Notes under the pieces: generated by a model
Told to the model about the DNA's origin: nothing
The model's input: only the letters and a program-made list of their open reading frames with translations
Database searches by the model: none
Assembly: GCA_949358305.1 (NCBI GenBank)
Contig: OX442314.1
Span: 60,957,369 to 61,017,368 of the forward strand
Length of the DNA stretch: 60,000 nucleotides
Source: Strigamia acuminata
Taxonomy: Eukaryota > Arthropoda > Chilopoda > Geophilomorpha > Linotaeniidae
Reading direction: 5' to 3'
Shown: piece by piece, positions 1 through 10,653 of the stretch
How positions within the stretch are numbered: the stretch's first letter is position 1
How the letters are laid out: each line of letters opens with the position of its first letter
Translations under genes and position numbers: made by a program

Positions 1-440
1 AATGTTAAATCATTCTATTAAATTGAGATTTATGCATTTTAGAACTATCTGAATTTAGATGTATACCACTTCTATAAATTTGCAAATTCTGTCAAGCTGA
101 CTTTACAATTTGATGTATTGTTTTGATGCAAAATATTGTTCTACTGTACAAGTTCTACTGTGTGATACTTTGTTTTTAATTACTGAAGCTATTAGTACGA
201 TTGTTTTTCTCTTTTGTCCACATTCTGATGTTATTCTGATGCTGTTAAACTTTTTGTGATTATTGTAACTTCATAAATTATAGTTGTCGTAGTATTATAT
301 TTTGGTCAAACTGACGAACACTGTCCGTCCAATAATAAATTAACTTTTCATCCTGTAATATTGTCTTTGTTTCTTACAGTTTAATGTTGCGATTTTGTTT
401 GTGATATTGTTCAGTAAGGTGGCGTACAAGCCTATTTGAA
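1..440 (+). other. 3' UTR end of an upstream IR-type receptor gene copy
   Basis: This stretch is nearly collinear with 28590-29060, the 3' UTR that follows the stop codon of the receptor gene at 17-28 kb. The same opening bases, the same T-rich body and the same polyadenylation signal AATAAA (334-339, matching 28940-28945) occur in both. Similarity ends near 440, where a TATACAGGGTG element begins. I infer that the window opens inside the last exon of another tandem copy of the receptor gene on the + strand, whose coding part lies before position 1. Confidence 0.7.
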
Positions 441-715
441 TATACAGGGTGTCCCCAAAGTCTGAACCTCCCCAAGTAATTTCCAAAATACTTGAGATAT
501 CAAAAAACTGAAGAAAAACTCATAGGGGAAATCTTTCATTGCGAATCTGATGGGATCCTCAAATTTGACTTCAAAGGTCATTTTCAAGGTCATTCACTTG
601 CTAACTTCTAAACCAATCAGGTTAGAGCAAAATTTCCAATTACAAAGTTGTAGAGAACCATCTAATTAGTCTAGATCTGTTCTTAAAAAAATTATTTCTA
701 CATATCTACAAATCT
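441..715. mobile_element. One end of a TATACAGGGTG inverted-repeat element
   Basis: It begins with TATACAGGGTGTCCCC and shares a 60-90 bp internal stretch (about 575-690: attcacttgctaacttc, then a run ending near ttacaaagttgtagag) with the element at 23001-24227 and, more weakly, the one at 52393-52853. No opposite end was found nearby, so this looks like a half copy. No coding capacity. Confidence 0.5.
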
Positions 716-949
716 ACATATCTGCGGAAGAAACAATGCACTACTTTACACGACACAAACCGCACTTCCAACTGGACGTACATGGCCAACTCGAAATCCG
801 TCATAAAGGTGGACCCTGGCTGCAAACCAACCAAGATCCCGTGCAGATACGAGAAGACTGCGTTATAAGACTCATCAAACCAATGGAATCGACCTGCTTG
901 GCCAACAGGTGATTGCGACGTTCGTGCGACGTTCATGATGAGAAAAGGC

Positions 950-1160
950 TGGAATAAAAAGGGCCGGCAAATATAAGGCCGGCAAACAAAAGGCCGGCAA
1001 ATATAAGGCTGGCAAAATAAGGCTGGCAAACAAATAAACAGGCAAATTATAAATATTTTTTTAATTTAATCACTATTATAAAAGGCCAAATCCAAACAGG
1101 CTGGATTGGAACTTAGGAAATACATAAAAGGCTAAAATCAAAAAGGCTGAAAGTTATAAG
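950..1160. repeat. Degenerate AGGCCGGCAAA minisatellite
   Basis: Repeats of 11-18 bp built on aaggccggcaaa, with aaggctggcaaa variants, occur about eight times between 955 and 1160, separated by A/T-rich spacers. No gene is visible around them. Confidence 0.6.
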
Positions 1161-1206
1161 GCTGGCAATGTACTGCTCCAAAATTTCAAATAAAAGTTAA
1201 AAACAA

Positions 1207-1795
1207 AAATAAATTAACAACTAGCACTAAAACAAAAAATGTGAGAAAATTGTCAAAATTGCAATAAAATTTTTTTTTTAACTTAGGCTAAAACTTGCTA
1301 AGACTGGCAGTTGCACAGTAACAAGTATCAGTTTAATCAGTCTGTAGGTCTCTGGCTTAATGTCTAATCCGCGTTGAATTGTTTTAAGAAATAAAGGAAG
1401 GATCAATCATGACAGAGGAAATATAAAAGTCTCTCTTACCGTTTCAACTGGATTGATTTCCAGTGAAGTAACTCCCGCCCACTGGCATCTGACATCGTTC
1501 AACCATGCTTCAAAGCTTCATCACTCCTTCTCTGCCATTAACAACGTGAGTTTATGGTGGTTTGGTCCCGACTGTCTCCACCTACCGACAAAATAAATAA
1601 TTAAAATTAAATAAAAAAATCTTCGAGCACATCAAACCAGCAAATAAAGGTGTTTCTTCCGAAAATTTCGTGATAACCTAAGAAAATTTGATGACAGTTT
1701 AGAATACTTTCAAAAGTTTTAAAGAAATTTTAAAAATCTCAAATAGGCTTTCCTGTGATGTACTACAGTTATTTTATGATGACCATGGAATGCAT
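1207..1795. repeat. Dispersed repeat, copy 1
   Basis: A roughly 580-bp block that recurs at 34151-34720 with only scattered differences. Shared landmarks are caactagcactaaaac, acagtaacaagtatcag and ccgactgtctccacctac. No open frame spans it, so it is an unidentified dispersed element. The second copy is interrupted: its first bases lie near 31315-31352. Confidence 0.6.
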
Positions 1796-1880
1796 TATGT
1801 CGTGTCCAAGATAAAGCAAACTCGGCTGACATCGTAGTCCAAAGCACTTAAACAAGAACATGAACCATGTCATTTCTTTT

Positions 1881-2672
1881 ATGCCCCGTTCACACTTGAA
1901 CCACTTATGTACATAACCCGCCCACTTTTAGAAAGTCGTGTGTTCACACTTGTTCCAGTTTTTCTAAAACTCGGAACAAAATGGCGACACTTCTACAACT
2001 TGAAGTTGTAGAAGTGACTTCTACAACCTGACGTCACAACTGTAAGTCCCGCCCCCATTCTGTCATGTGACTGATTGTAGCAAAATCCCAAAAATAAAAT
2101 GGATGCCAAATCAATTTTTATTGCTACTTTCGGCATCAAAATCAAGTACTTTCAAAAGCATGTAAAAATTAATAAAACATATCAAAACGTAGAGAAAAAA
2201 ATAAGCTTTCTTTTAAAGAAAACTATTTCTTTCTAGCCCTAATGGTTCGTTAAATACGAACGAAAATGCGTTTCGGTCGTACAGATAGAGTGTAAACAAG
2301 ATCGTGAATTTTCGTTTCGGCCCAAAATTTGTCAACTTTTATTACGGAAAACTAATTTAAAAAATATGTCGGTTTACTAAACTGGCATCCCTCTTTCATT
2401 TAAAAAAAAGTAGAAGTTTCTACCTTTAATGGATCATTAGCTACGATTAGAAAAGCAAACCCCTACCTTTCAGTGGATAACATTTTACCAGACATAAACA
2501 AATTATCTACCATTTTTCCAGACTCAAATAATCAAGTAAAAAACGTCACTGATTTCTACATAACTAGTGAACAAGTGTGAACAGTCTAAAAATAGATCAT
2601 TCACACTTGTAGAAATTAGACTTTCTAAAAGTCAGAACTTCTACATAAGTGGTTCAAGTGTGAACTAGGCAT
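1881..2672. mobile_element. Foldback (MITE-like) element, about 790 bp
   Basis: The left end (cacttgaaccacttatgta, 1892-1910) is the reverse complement of the right end (tacataagtggttcaagtg, 2642-2660). Further complementary patches lie inside, for example tttagaaagt at the left and actttctaaaa at the right. There is no long ORF. I infer a non-autonomous DNA element; I could not fix a clear target-site duplication. Confidence 0.6.
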
Positions 2673-3254
2673 TAGACTTCTAAACCTGATGTTTAGAAAG
2701 TCTCATGAAACGGTCATGTCTGTCTGTCCGTCCGTCGTCAACGATTCCACAAAAACTATAGCAGCTAGAGCCAAACGGACAACGGCATTAAATTCAGCAT
2801 ACTTATATTAGTATTGTAAGGTATTTTCAGATTTCTCGGACCTCCGGTTGAATTAATAAACCGGTTTTAATGCACTTTTAGCCGTCTAATAATACTACTT
2901 CCGTCCTGCACCGGAAGTTGTAATATTGTACTAGCGGCACCTGGCGGATCCCGTGATCCATGAAATCTTCGTCGCGATATGTAAAATACTATTTTCTATA
3001 TCAAAACTAGGTTTATAAATTTTGAAACTAGGCTCATTCGATTCCAAATCGAAATCTGCACCAGCCTGTATATATTTCTTTTTTATTTGGTCGAAAAAAA
3101 GTAGCATTACGATCGGCGACCGAAGGGGAAATTTACACCAAATTAGACGTATGTGTTGTGTCACCCGTACGTTCGTGTACGCGAATTCTAACGAACATCT
3201 AATTAAGTTTTCTTGATTTTCAGTCCTCCAGAATTTAGACACTCGGTTGCATTC
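2673..3254. other. Intergenic stretch, nothing recognised
   Basis: It holds a short gtctgtctgtccgtccgtc microsatellite-like run at about 2718-2737 and otherwise unremarkable sequence. Short open frames on both strands show no domain and no splice structure I trust. Confidence 0.4.
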
Positions 3255-3391
3255 GAGTACTCAAACGCGGCCGAAATGTCCTAATTTCTGCGGCCGAGTG
3301 TGTGAAATTGCTTCGAAGTTATTTTGGACGCAAACTTCAGGACATTTCGGCCGCGTTTGAGTACTCAAATGCAGCCGAAATGTCCTAATTT
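3255..3391. repeat. Perfect 28-bp palindrome arms plus overlapping direct repeat
   Basis: Positions 3255-3282 and 3339-3366 are exact reverse complements (gagtactcaaacgcggccg and onward). Because the arms start with the self-complementary GAGTACTC, the right arm also starts a direct repeat at 3359-3391. The strand would fold into a 28-bp stem with a 56-nt loop. Confidence 0.7.
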
Positions 3392-3635
3392 CCACAGAAC
3401 TTCTGTGGACTTTAACTGGAAAATTTTTTGGCCCCCGAATCAGCCAATGGTTGCCATGTGTTGTTTACAACATTCTTAATAATGTTTGTTGTTGCTTTAT
3501 TTTGGCCAAAAATTTTATTTTGTATTTATTTACTTTATTTTCTTTTATTTTGGTGTTTTATTTAGGGACAGAGAGACAGGGTTTAGAAGTCTAATATGTA
3601 ATGCTTCCCTGCATTACAAATCCCTGCTTGTTTTT

Positions 3636-3755
3636 TTTATAATTTTTCAATTTTTTCTATTCATTTTTACAATTTTTCAATTTTTTCTATTCATTTTTAC
3701 AATTTTTCAATTTTTTCTATTCATTTTTCTTATTTTTCAATTTTTTTTTAATTTT
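3636..3755. repeat. 30-bp T-rich tandem repeat, about 3.5 copies
   Basis: The unit tttttctattcatttttac followed by aatttttcaat repeats with a 30-bp period. Flanks up to 4190 hold no recognisable gene. Confidence 0.7.
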
Positions 3756-4199
3756 TTCAGACTGAAGAGCATCAATTACCCAATCCAACTACGGGACAAG
3801 GGACCCGAACTCTATAGAATTCTTCAAAATTATAATTATTTGGTCATGCTACACTCACACATTGAGTGCAAGCCAACAATACCAGGTGAGAACAACTCCC
3901 ATGCTGGAATTTAATTTGTACCAACCACCACCTTTCAAAATACACCAACCAGTGTTATGAAAAATGAGAAAACTGCATGCATTTCAGCTTCTACTCTGCT
4001 AATTAACCCCGAAAATGAAAAACAAAAAATAAAAAAAAATAAAAAAATCCAAATTCAACTTCAACCTGCAGCGAAATGACTGAATATAAAACAAATAAAA
4101 ATGTTGTGGGCATTTGAGCTACCCGTATTCCAAGCAATGGCCAACAACTCGCTTTTCATGTTCATTTGTCATTCAAAGTCACTTTTGGTAAATGCTACA

Positions 4200-4370
4200 C
4201 AGGGGCGGATCTAACTTTTCGGGGGCCCCTTTCGCAAAATTTTTAATAGCAACCTTTCTTCTTCTTCTCCTTTTTTTTTTTTTAGTACATGGCCCAGAGT
4301 CTCGGGGGCCCCCTAGAATTTGGGGGCCCGGGGCTCAAGCCCCAATAGCCGGGTGCTAGATCCGCCACTG
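4200..4370. mobile_element. hAT-type MITE, 171 bp, with perfect 8-bp target duplication
   Basis: The ends are CAGGGGCGGATCTA (left) and the complement of CAGTGGCGGATCTA (right), typical of hAT terminal repeats. They are flanked by an exact 8-bp duplication ATGCTACA at 4192-4199 and 4371-4378. The interior is G/C runs plus a T tract, with no coding capacity. The 8-bp duplication and CAG termini are diagnostic for the hAT superfamily. Confidence 0.85.
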
Positions 4371-4590
4371 ATGCTACACTCCACATTGAGTGCAGGCCTA
4401 CAATACTAAGTGAGAACGACTGCACATTGCTAGAATCTATACAGGAATTATCAGATGAATAAACCAAACAAACCTGCGAAAGCCAAGGAGAACGACAGCA
4501 GCAAAAACGAACAACGGCATCCATCGTGAAAATGGCTGCCGACAAGGTAACTATATAACAAGGTACCGCAGCCCGGGACATTCTGAGTTA

Positions 4591-4598
4591 TGACGTCA
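4591..4598. promoter_or_regulatory. CRE-type palindrome TGACGTCA upstream of the THAP gene
   Basis: A perfect CREB/ATF site lies about 380 bp before the THAP ATG and about 145 bp before a likely 5' UTR splice donor (ccaag/gtaaaa, 4742). The position suggests a promoter element, but it is an inference from motif alone. Confidence 0.35.
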
Positions 4599-4742
4599 CT
4601 ACTTTTGGTCGTTTCCAAATGGTCATGTGATTTGTGCCGATGGCTGTGTCGTCACCACGAGGATAGATACCTTTGACCTTGTTTACATCTCCAGCTGAAA
4701 CAACGAGTTGCAACAAGTTTTGGAACCTTTATTTACAATCCA

Positions 4743-4862
4743 AGGTAAAATATCATACGAATTGTGTAAAATATTATAAGAATTGCGTAAAATATTATAA
4801 GAATTGTGTAAAATATCATAAGAATTGTGTAAAATATAAGAATTGTGTAAAATATAAGAAAA
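4743..4862. repeat. 21-bp tandem repeat in the 5' UTR intron of the THAP gene
   Basis: The unit gtgtaaaatattataagaat (21-bp period) is present about five times, followed by two shorter 15-bp versions and an A-rich tract to 4910. Confidence 0.7.
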
Positions 4863-4970
4863 AAAAGAAAAATAAAAACAAAAAAATAAAAATAAAAATA
4901 TTTTATCTAAGAATTTAGATAATATTGCTTGTGATTTTAATTTCATATTCCTTATATATTTTACAGGAAA

Positions 4971-6146
4971 ATGGCCAACTGTGCTGTAGCTGTATGTGGC
5001 AATTACGCAAGAAAAACAAAAGGGCAAAAGATTTCTTACCATGTATTTCCAGTGGATAATCCAGCACTTTGCCGCTTATGGGTTGCACGATGCAAGAGAA
5101 AAGACAAATTTAAGGAAAAAAATGCGAGAATATGCTCTGTTCATTTTCCTCCTGATGCTTTTCAATTAAATTCTGTGAATGAAATGCTGAATATCCCATA
5201 TGTGAAAACCTTAAAGCGCACTGCTGTACCCACTGAGCATTTAACAAAAAAAGCTCCTGGTAAGAAATTTAGGACATGAAATAAATATATGAAAGAAATA
5301 TGAAGAAAATGGAATAAATTAAATATAAACATAATATGAATTTTAATAAACAAAAAGAATATTTTACATCTTTTTAGAGTCAACTATAACTTCGAGTGAT
5401 ACGATGGAAATAACAACAGAAAAGACAACTACAGATCAGCTGTCTCCTCAACCATCAGCCCTCTCACCAATTACACCACCTGATAATCAATGTAAGCAAT
5501 ATTATAGTGAAAAAAATATATAGTTTGAATTAAAATTAAACTTAAATTTTTTTAACAGGTAGAATAAAGCGATATGAGGCTAGGTGTGTACGAAAGCGAG
5601 CACTAGAACACATTCAGCAAATTTCACCGAAGAAAACTCACTATGATAAGGGTTGTAGTGTCGATATAGAAGATGTAAGATTTGCTCAGTTTGAAGAAAA
5701 AAGTAAAGAGTGTGAAGCGGAAAAGAAACAGTGGAAAGCAGAAAAGAAACACCTGTACAACAAAACCAAACTCTTAGAACAAGAAGCAATCATTGATACC
5801 GAGATGAAGGCGCTTTTGGAGAAGGAATTAAGCATTAGCAAGAAGAGTAACCATCACTACTTTTTTATAAAAATCACATTTTAATTTTTTTTAATTTATT
5901 ACAGGAAACAAACAGCGCATCCAATCGTTAAATGTACAATTACGGAAATCGAAATTGAGAAATCCATTAAGATCAAGAAGAAATGAGCATGGGGTATTCA
6001 AGGACAAATTTACTGCAATTTTAAAACGTGTATTCACCAAGGGTCAAATCCGAAGTCTCCTTAATGGAGGAAAACGAGTGAACTGGGCAACTGAAAACAT
6101 TGCAGCAGCTTTGACTTTAAAGTCTTTTTCACATCGAATAAAATAA
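4971..6146 (+). CDS. THAP-domain protein with coiled coil (P-element-transposase-like N-terminal half)
   Basis: Exons read 4971-5259, 5378-5491, 5559-5846 and 5905-6146. All introns are GT-AG and all phases agree, giving about 310 residues. Residues 1-95 form a THAP zinc-binding domain: C-x4-C near the start, CSVH at about 55-58, the conserved tryptophan in LWVARC and the AVPTEHL box at the domain end. A Ser/Thr/Pro linker (exon 2), a charged helical coiled coil (exon 3) and a final block with KGQIRSLLNGGKRVNW follow. That last block resembles the region after the coiled coil in P-element/THAP9-type transposases, but the protein stops before any catalytic domain. It is therefore either a domesticated DNA-binding remnant or a host THAP factor. 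A splice acceptor at 4965-4966, five bases before the ATG, implies a non-coding first exon. AATAAA overlaps the stop. Confidence 0.8.
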
Positions 6147-6990
6147 ATAAAAAAATAAATAAAAAAAATATTTGATAAATATTTGATATTTGATTTGGAA
6201 TAAATATTTGATGAAAAAAGAAAAACTGCCTTCATTTAATTTCCTTAATTCCACAAATCAAGTAGCACAACGTTCTGAGACAACAATTTTGTGTGAAAAA
6301 TGAGGCGCGCGCAGGCATAGTAAACTATCGTTATCATCGTCGTGACGTTGACCCCAGTGGGTCGTGCTGATTGGTTGACGCTCCAAGGCTGACGCACTAA
6401 GTCTGAGTCTGCCTGAGTAACACCCCCTGGCTGCCGATAACACTTGCTTGAGCCGTGATTGGCTCGGAACGGAGCACACTCCCGCCATCTAGCGAGCTAA
6501 AAGAAAATCGTAAAATGCGAATTTTAAATACACCAAAAAAGCAACCAAACCGGATGATGAAATATACGCATTACACAATGCTTCAAAAGCAAAACAAAAC
6601 AAATAAATGCTTAGGAAACTCAACGGACAATTTTCCGAGTTGAAAAAATTCGGATATTATATTAAAGAGCTGTAAAGACACCCCAATTGCAGTTTTTGAC
6701 GTCATAAAGATGGACGGCCAGTCGTGATATCAACGACGCTCTGAACAGGTGGATAAATATCCATGTGAACCTTGGTTCATGGTTGAATTGTGCAAAGGAG
6801 ACTTTATAATTTTGAATTAATATTTTTAACTATTGAACAAGGACTTGAAATTGTTTTCAAAAACAATTGTTTTTTTCTCTTTTCTTCCAATTTTGATCAA
6901 TTTCGTAATAAATAAATAAAATTTTTAAATGAATATTAGCTACGGAGTACATTTTTTATTTTAAAACCTTCACAAATATGCTGAATTTTA
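6147..6990. other. Intergenic stretch with a second CRE palindrome
   Basis: It contains the THAP polyadenylation region (AATAAA cluster 6137-6170), a GC-richer patch at 6300-6480 and a second perfect TGACGTCA at 6697-6704. No coding region is supported. Confidence 0.35.
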
Positions 6991-7019
6991 GTATTTTTAA
7001 ATAATGAATATTAGAGATT

Positions 7020-7335
7020 TTTCAGCGACAAAAAAAATAAAACAAACAAACAAAAGCGATAAACAAATAAATAAAAATAAAAATCTACAAAATCAAAATA
7101 AACAAATAAATAAAAATAAAAATTTACAAAATCAAAAAAATCAAAATTTACAAAATCAAAAAAAATCACAATTTACAAAATCAAAAAAAATCACAATTTA
7201 CAAAAGAAAAAAAAGAAAAATTTACAAAATCAAAACAATCAATATTCCAAAAATAAATTCAAACAAAAAAAAAAGCCAAAAACTACAAAAATTACAAAAA
7301 ATAATCGAAATACACACCAAACTATTAAAAAAATA
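7020..7335. repeat. A-rich low-complexity tract
   Basis: Irregular repeats of tttacaaaatcaaaaaaa and aaataaataaaaataaaa. The long open frame here is almost only K, N, Q and I and is a product of base composition. It lies just downstream of the PAIP1-like gene, so it may be part of that gene's 3' UTR, where it would read T-rich. Confidence 0.6.
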
Positions 7336-7370
7336 AATAAACACGACCAAATCCTGCCCGTTTCTTCCCA

Positions 7371-8267
7371 TCACCAACTCAGAAACGTCCTGTAGGCGCC
7401 GACCATCTCCTCTGTCATTCCCTCGTCGTCCATCGTCGGATTATGCACATAAGTATTCAAAAACTGCAACTCTTCGCGCGTTTCCCGCTCGTAAACCTCC
7501 GAATTCCCACACGCCGCATCGTCCTGCTCGTCCCGGCCCCAATTCGAGTTCCGCAGCTCCAGCACTCCCAACAAAACCTCCCTGCGCAACACGCTAATAG
7601 AATTATTCTCGTCGTTCAAAACGCACCTCAAATTCAGCAGCACTCGGTCGAAACAATTCTCTCTCTCCGCCCCGACCACGAATTCGTCCATCATGACCGC
7701 GCCGACGAGTTTCAACACGTTCCCGACGCACTTCAAATTCTCCTCCGTCGGAATCCCGATCAACAACGTCAACAAATGGCACACGGAGTTGCCGAAATAC
7801 GTCGACTTGAGTTCCTGATAAAGCGTGAAACTGCACAGGAGTTCCCCGAAGAAGTAAACGAGTCCGTGGAATCGGGTCAAATTCGTGCGCAGCGTCGTCC
7901 CGCTTCGCTCGATTTCGTCGCGGCATTTTGCGCGCAGTAGCTCGAGGAAAACGAGGTTTAAATCGAGTGCGATAAAATGACACAAGCGGGCGCCATTGTA
8001 CCGGAGGGACGGCTCCATGATGCATCTGTCGAGGATGATGGAGACGGCGGCGCGAAATAGTTTTTCGTTGCCCAGGAGTTGCTTCAGTCGGTCCAAACAC
8101 ACGCCTTTGTAGAGGTTGAATATCGCCGGGTCCCCCGATAGAATCGTCATCATTTTGTCCACTTCCGCGAGTAGTTTGCGGTCGCGAAGTTCTTCCGCGG
8201 TCGGCGGAGGGCCGGGCACGAATTCTTTTGCCAGCGCCGATAATTTGCTTTTGCTTGGGTCCGCCAT
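7371..8267 (-). CDS. PAIP1: PAIP1-like poly(A)-binding-protein-interacting protein (PAM2 + MIF4G)
   Basis: An intact 298-residue intronless frame. I chose the ATG at 8267 because its context (accaaaATGG) is strong and the open frame beyond it has no other ATG. Near residues 7-20 there is a PAM2-type motif (LSALAKEFVPG), which in this family binds the MLLE domain of poly(A)-binding protein. Residues of about 40-245 fit a MIF4G helical repeat: GARLCHF, FHGLVYFFGELL and LELRNSNWGRDEQ match conserved positions of PAIP1. The C-terminus has an acidic stretch and the conserved MTEEMVGAYRTFLSW-like end. PAIP1 bridges PABP and eIF4A/eIF3 to promote translation in the cytoplasm. It is shorter than vertebrate PAIP1 (about 480), lacking the long N-terminal extension. 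GC content is clearly above the flanks. The lack of introns could be ancestral or point to a retrocopy, but the frame is intact. Confidence 0.85.
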   Translation of the reverse strand: MADPSKSKLSALAKEFVPGPPPTAEELRDRKLLAEVDKMMTILSGDPAIFNLYKGVCLDRLKQLLGNEKLFRAAVSIILDRCIMEPSLRYNGARLCHFIALDLNLVFLELLRAKCRDEIERSGTTLRTNLTRFHGLVYFFGELLCSFTLYQELKSTYFGNSVCHLLTLLIGIPTEENLKCVGNVLKLVGAVMMDEFVVGAERENCFDRVLLNLRCVLNDENNSISVLRREVLLGVLELRNSNWGRDEQDDAACGNSEVYERETREELQFLNTYVHNPTMDDEGMTEEMVGAYRTFLSW

Positions 8268-8560
8268 TTTGGTTCCTTGTGATGATTTAATCTTCGTGAC
8301 AAAGTAGGTGGTTTTTGATAATTGCGAAGTCTTATATAAGTGTGAATTGGTCACGTGGCGGTTTTTGATTGGTTGATGACGTATTCGGTAGTGATTTGTC
8401 CGGGTGTGATCGATTTGTGACGAGTTTGATTCGTTTTGCGCAGCGGAATGCTGAAATCCAATCAGAAATCAGTGTTTTTTTTAGATAAACAATCGATTAA
8501 TCGTTCTGGTCGCTCCGTATGATCGTTTAACACTCGTTGGTCGACGTTGTGAGGATTTTT
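8268..8560. promoter_or_regulatory. Probable promoter region of the PAIP1-like gene
   Basis: A GC-richer segment directly upstream of the PAIP1-like ATG holds a CRE-like TGACGTA at 8376-8382 and no TATA box close to the start. The other side (8560 onward, + strand) opens into a short frame with a good splice donor, so the region could be bidirectional. Confidence 0.35.
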
Positions 8561-8663
8561 GAAGCCGAAAACGTTGAAATGTCGCCCGCGGAACGTGTTT
8601 GTGCGCCGTCCGGCGAACGTGTCGATCCTCGTCGGTTGTTTTTGGAGGAAATTAGTTAAAAAC

Positions 8664-8807
8664 ATGGACGAATTTACAAACGACAGTAACGAGTTGAATC
8701 GATGTTTTTGTCATTATTTTAATTCCCATTTTAATACTATGACATACCGTAAGAATATAAGAGATACCACTGGATGGGCAGCACTTCACTGCAATGCTTC
8801 TGTGGTT
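8664..8807 (+). CDS. Unrecognised short ORF divergent from PAIP1-like gene
   Basis: An ATG at 8664 opens a 47-residue frame starting MDEFTNDSNELNRCFC. A strong donor-like ACC/GTAAGA occurs at about 8750, so it could be a first exon of a gene divergent from the PAIP1-like gene. No domain is recognisable and no following exon was identified. It may not be a gene at all. Confidence 0.2.
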
Positions 8808-8809
8808 TG

Positions 8810-9840
8810 AATATTGATATGTGATTTATTTATTTCTCATTAATTTTGCAGGGTCAACCATGGCTTTTTTCTCACTGCTGTTTGTACCATGAAATTGTTT
8901 GCACACAATGCTAATACATGAGTAATTCGATTGTTAAAGATAATATAGGCGACAAGATGCACATAAATATATTTTTTCGTTGTAAAAGTACAAAAATGTA
9001 TGTTTTTTCTTTGGTTAAAATAAAAGTTTAGGCACTTTACAGTAAAAATGCATGTTTAATACAATTAAATACACTTTGTTGACATAAAATGCATTTTTAG
9101 TCATGTAAATATTTTTTAGGTGAAAAATAATTTTTAGATGCACGTAAACCCACTTTCTAGTAGCAAATATGCATTAAATGCACAGAATTGTCGAAAATAA
9201 TCGATCCAATGTTACCTAATCCATAGAAACACCAAAACATAAAAGTTAATATTAACGCCATGGAAAGCTGTCGTAGATACATATATATTGACTGCATCTT
9301 TATAACTACAATCAAATAATCAGAGAGTAAATCGTCAAGACAAATGCAAAAACCTCAACAACAAAAAATATCCAAAACTTCACTTTCTGAATAAAAATTA
9401 AAATGAAATTAAAATGAAATTTTATGGTTAATACGTATTTTTAGTCGATTTTTTTTTGTTTTCATTTCATTTTAATAGGTCAAACCTATGTTTATTTCAT
9501 GGTTGAGTCATTTAGTTCAATCTTAAGAAAAGATACTGCATCTGTTCATCAAATTTAAATATTATTTTAAAAGTTTACTTCAAATCTTTTGAAATTTTTT
9601 TAAAACAACTAGTTAAGTTGATAAACTATCGAAAGACTCATCTTTGCACCGAAAACAGCTTTCCACAACACTTAACAATAAATATACATATTAAACAATA
9701 AAAACCAAAAGTTACGAATCTTTGTATAAATTAAAATCTCGGAAACTGTTTTTGTACTGATGTGAGTGTTCGGACTGATGCCACATGGTCAGGGGAGGGC
9801 CACAGGACGCTGGACGCAACACACACAATAAGATTACCAC
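8810..9840. other. AT-rich intergenic stretch, nothing recognised
   Basis: No ORF, tandem repeat or terminal inverted repeat stands out. Several short poly-A/T runs are present. Confidence 0.4.
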
Positions 9841-9846
9841 CAAAAT

Positions 9847-10009
9847 TTCCCCCAGTTATATTAAAAATATGCCAAAAATATGCCAAAAACGTGCTGATTA
9901 GACATAAAATGACCTAAAAAGTCGATTCCCCCAGTTGGAATTTGCACATCTGGCATATTTGGCAGAAAACTGAGTTTTTTGACAACTTTTTCTTTTCAAA
10001 AACTCAGTT
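9847..10009. repeat. Left arm of a foldback repeat split by the copia element
   Basis: cgattcccccagttggaatt (about 9922-9941), atgacctaaaaagtcga before it and the run to ggcagaaaactgag at the right are the reverse complement of 15540-15642. The copia element therefore sits in the centre of an older inverted-repeat element. Confidence 0.65.
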
Positions 10010-10181
10010 TGTTGTAATTTTAAGGATTGGGAAAGATTGATGTTGGAAGACACAAAAACTTGACCACACGGTATAAGGGTTACTACAAAAGTCCCGTTAC
10101 AATTTATTTCAAACGTTAAAGATCCCGAGCACCAGGTGGCGCTCTTACAAATATGTCATCACATAATCTCATATTACAACA
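10010..10181 (-). repeat. Copia 3' LTR
   Basis: 172 bp, TG...CA boundaries. It is the 3' LTR for the - strand element and differs from its partner at about ten positions. Confidence 0.85.
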
Positions 10182-10248
10182 CTCCCACTCTTTGATGACA
10201 GGCAAAAAATAACGCAATAAAAGGTTTAAAAAGGTGTACATAAAAGTA

Positions 10249-10653
10249 TTATGAAATGAACAATCCCATTTTACCAGTACACCACTTGTGCTTTTCTTTT
10301 GGAAGTCCTTTGGTAAGGACATCGGCGACCATGTCTTCTGTTCCAATGAACTTCACATCAATGTGCCCATTTTTGATGATCTCGCGAACAAAATGGTGTT
10401 TTATATTGATGTGCTTCGTCCGCTGACGGTACACTGCATTTTTAGAAAGCTTTAATGCACCTTGGTTGTCGGAGTGTATGGTCAAGGGTTTTTTAAAGTT
10501 AGCCAATTTCAGCTCGGTGATGGCTCTCTTCAACCATACAGCTTCTTTTGAGGACATTGAAAGTGACATGTATTCTGCCTCGGTCGTGGATTCAGCTACG
10601 GTTGGTTGTCGCTTGCTAGACCAACTTATGGCCGCTCCCGTGCATATGAATAC
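10249..10653 (-). pseudogene. Copia RNase H, C-terminal part
   Basis: The frame carries TEAEYMSLS-type sequence (10620-10550), SKEAVWLKR, the RNase H motif SDNQGALKL, and the copia C-terminal signature RTKHINIKHHFVRE followed by ADVLTKGLP. These are standard copia RNase H landmarks. The upstream half is separated by two nested insertions; outside them the reading frame is continuous. Confidence 0.85.

Noticed and set aside
3486-3914. 142-residue Phe/Ile-rich frame on the + strand
   Set aside because: Mostly the translation of a 30-bp T-rich tandem repeat.
7004-7336. 110-residue Lys/Asn/Gln-rich frame
   Set aside because: Low-complexity A-rich tract, no gene structure.
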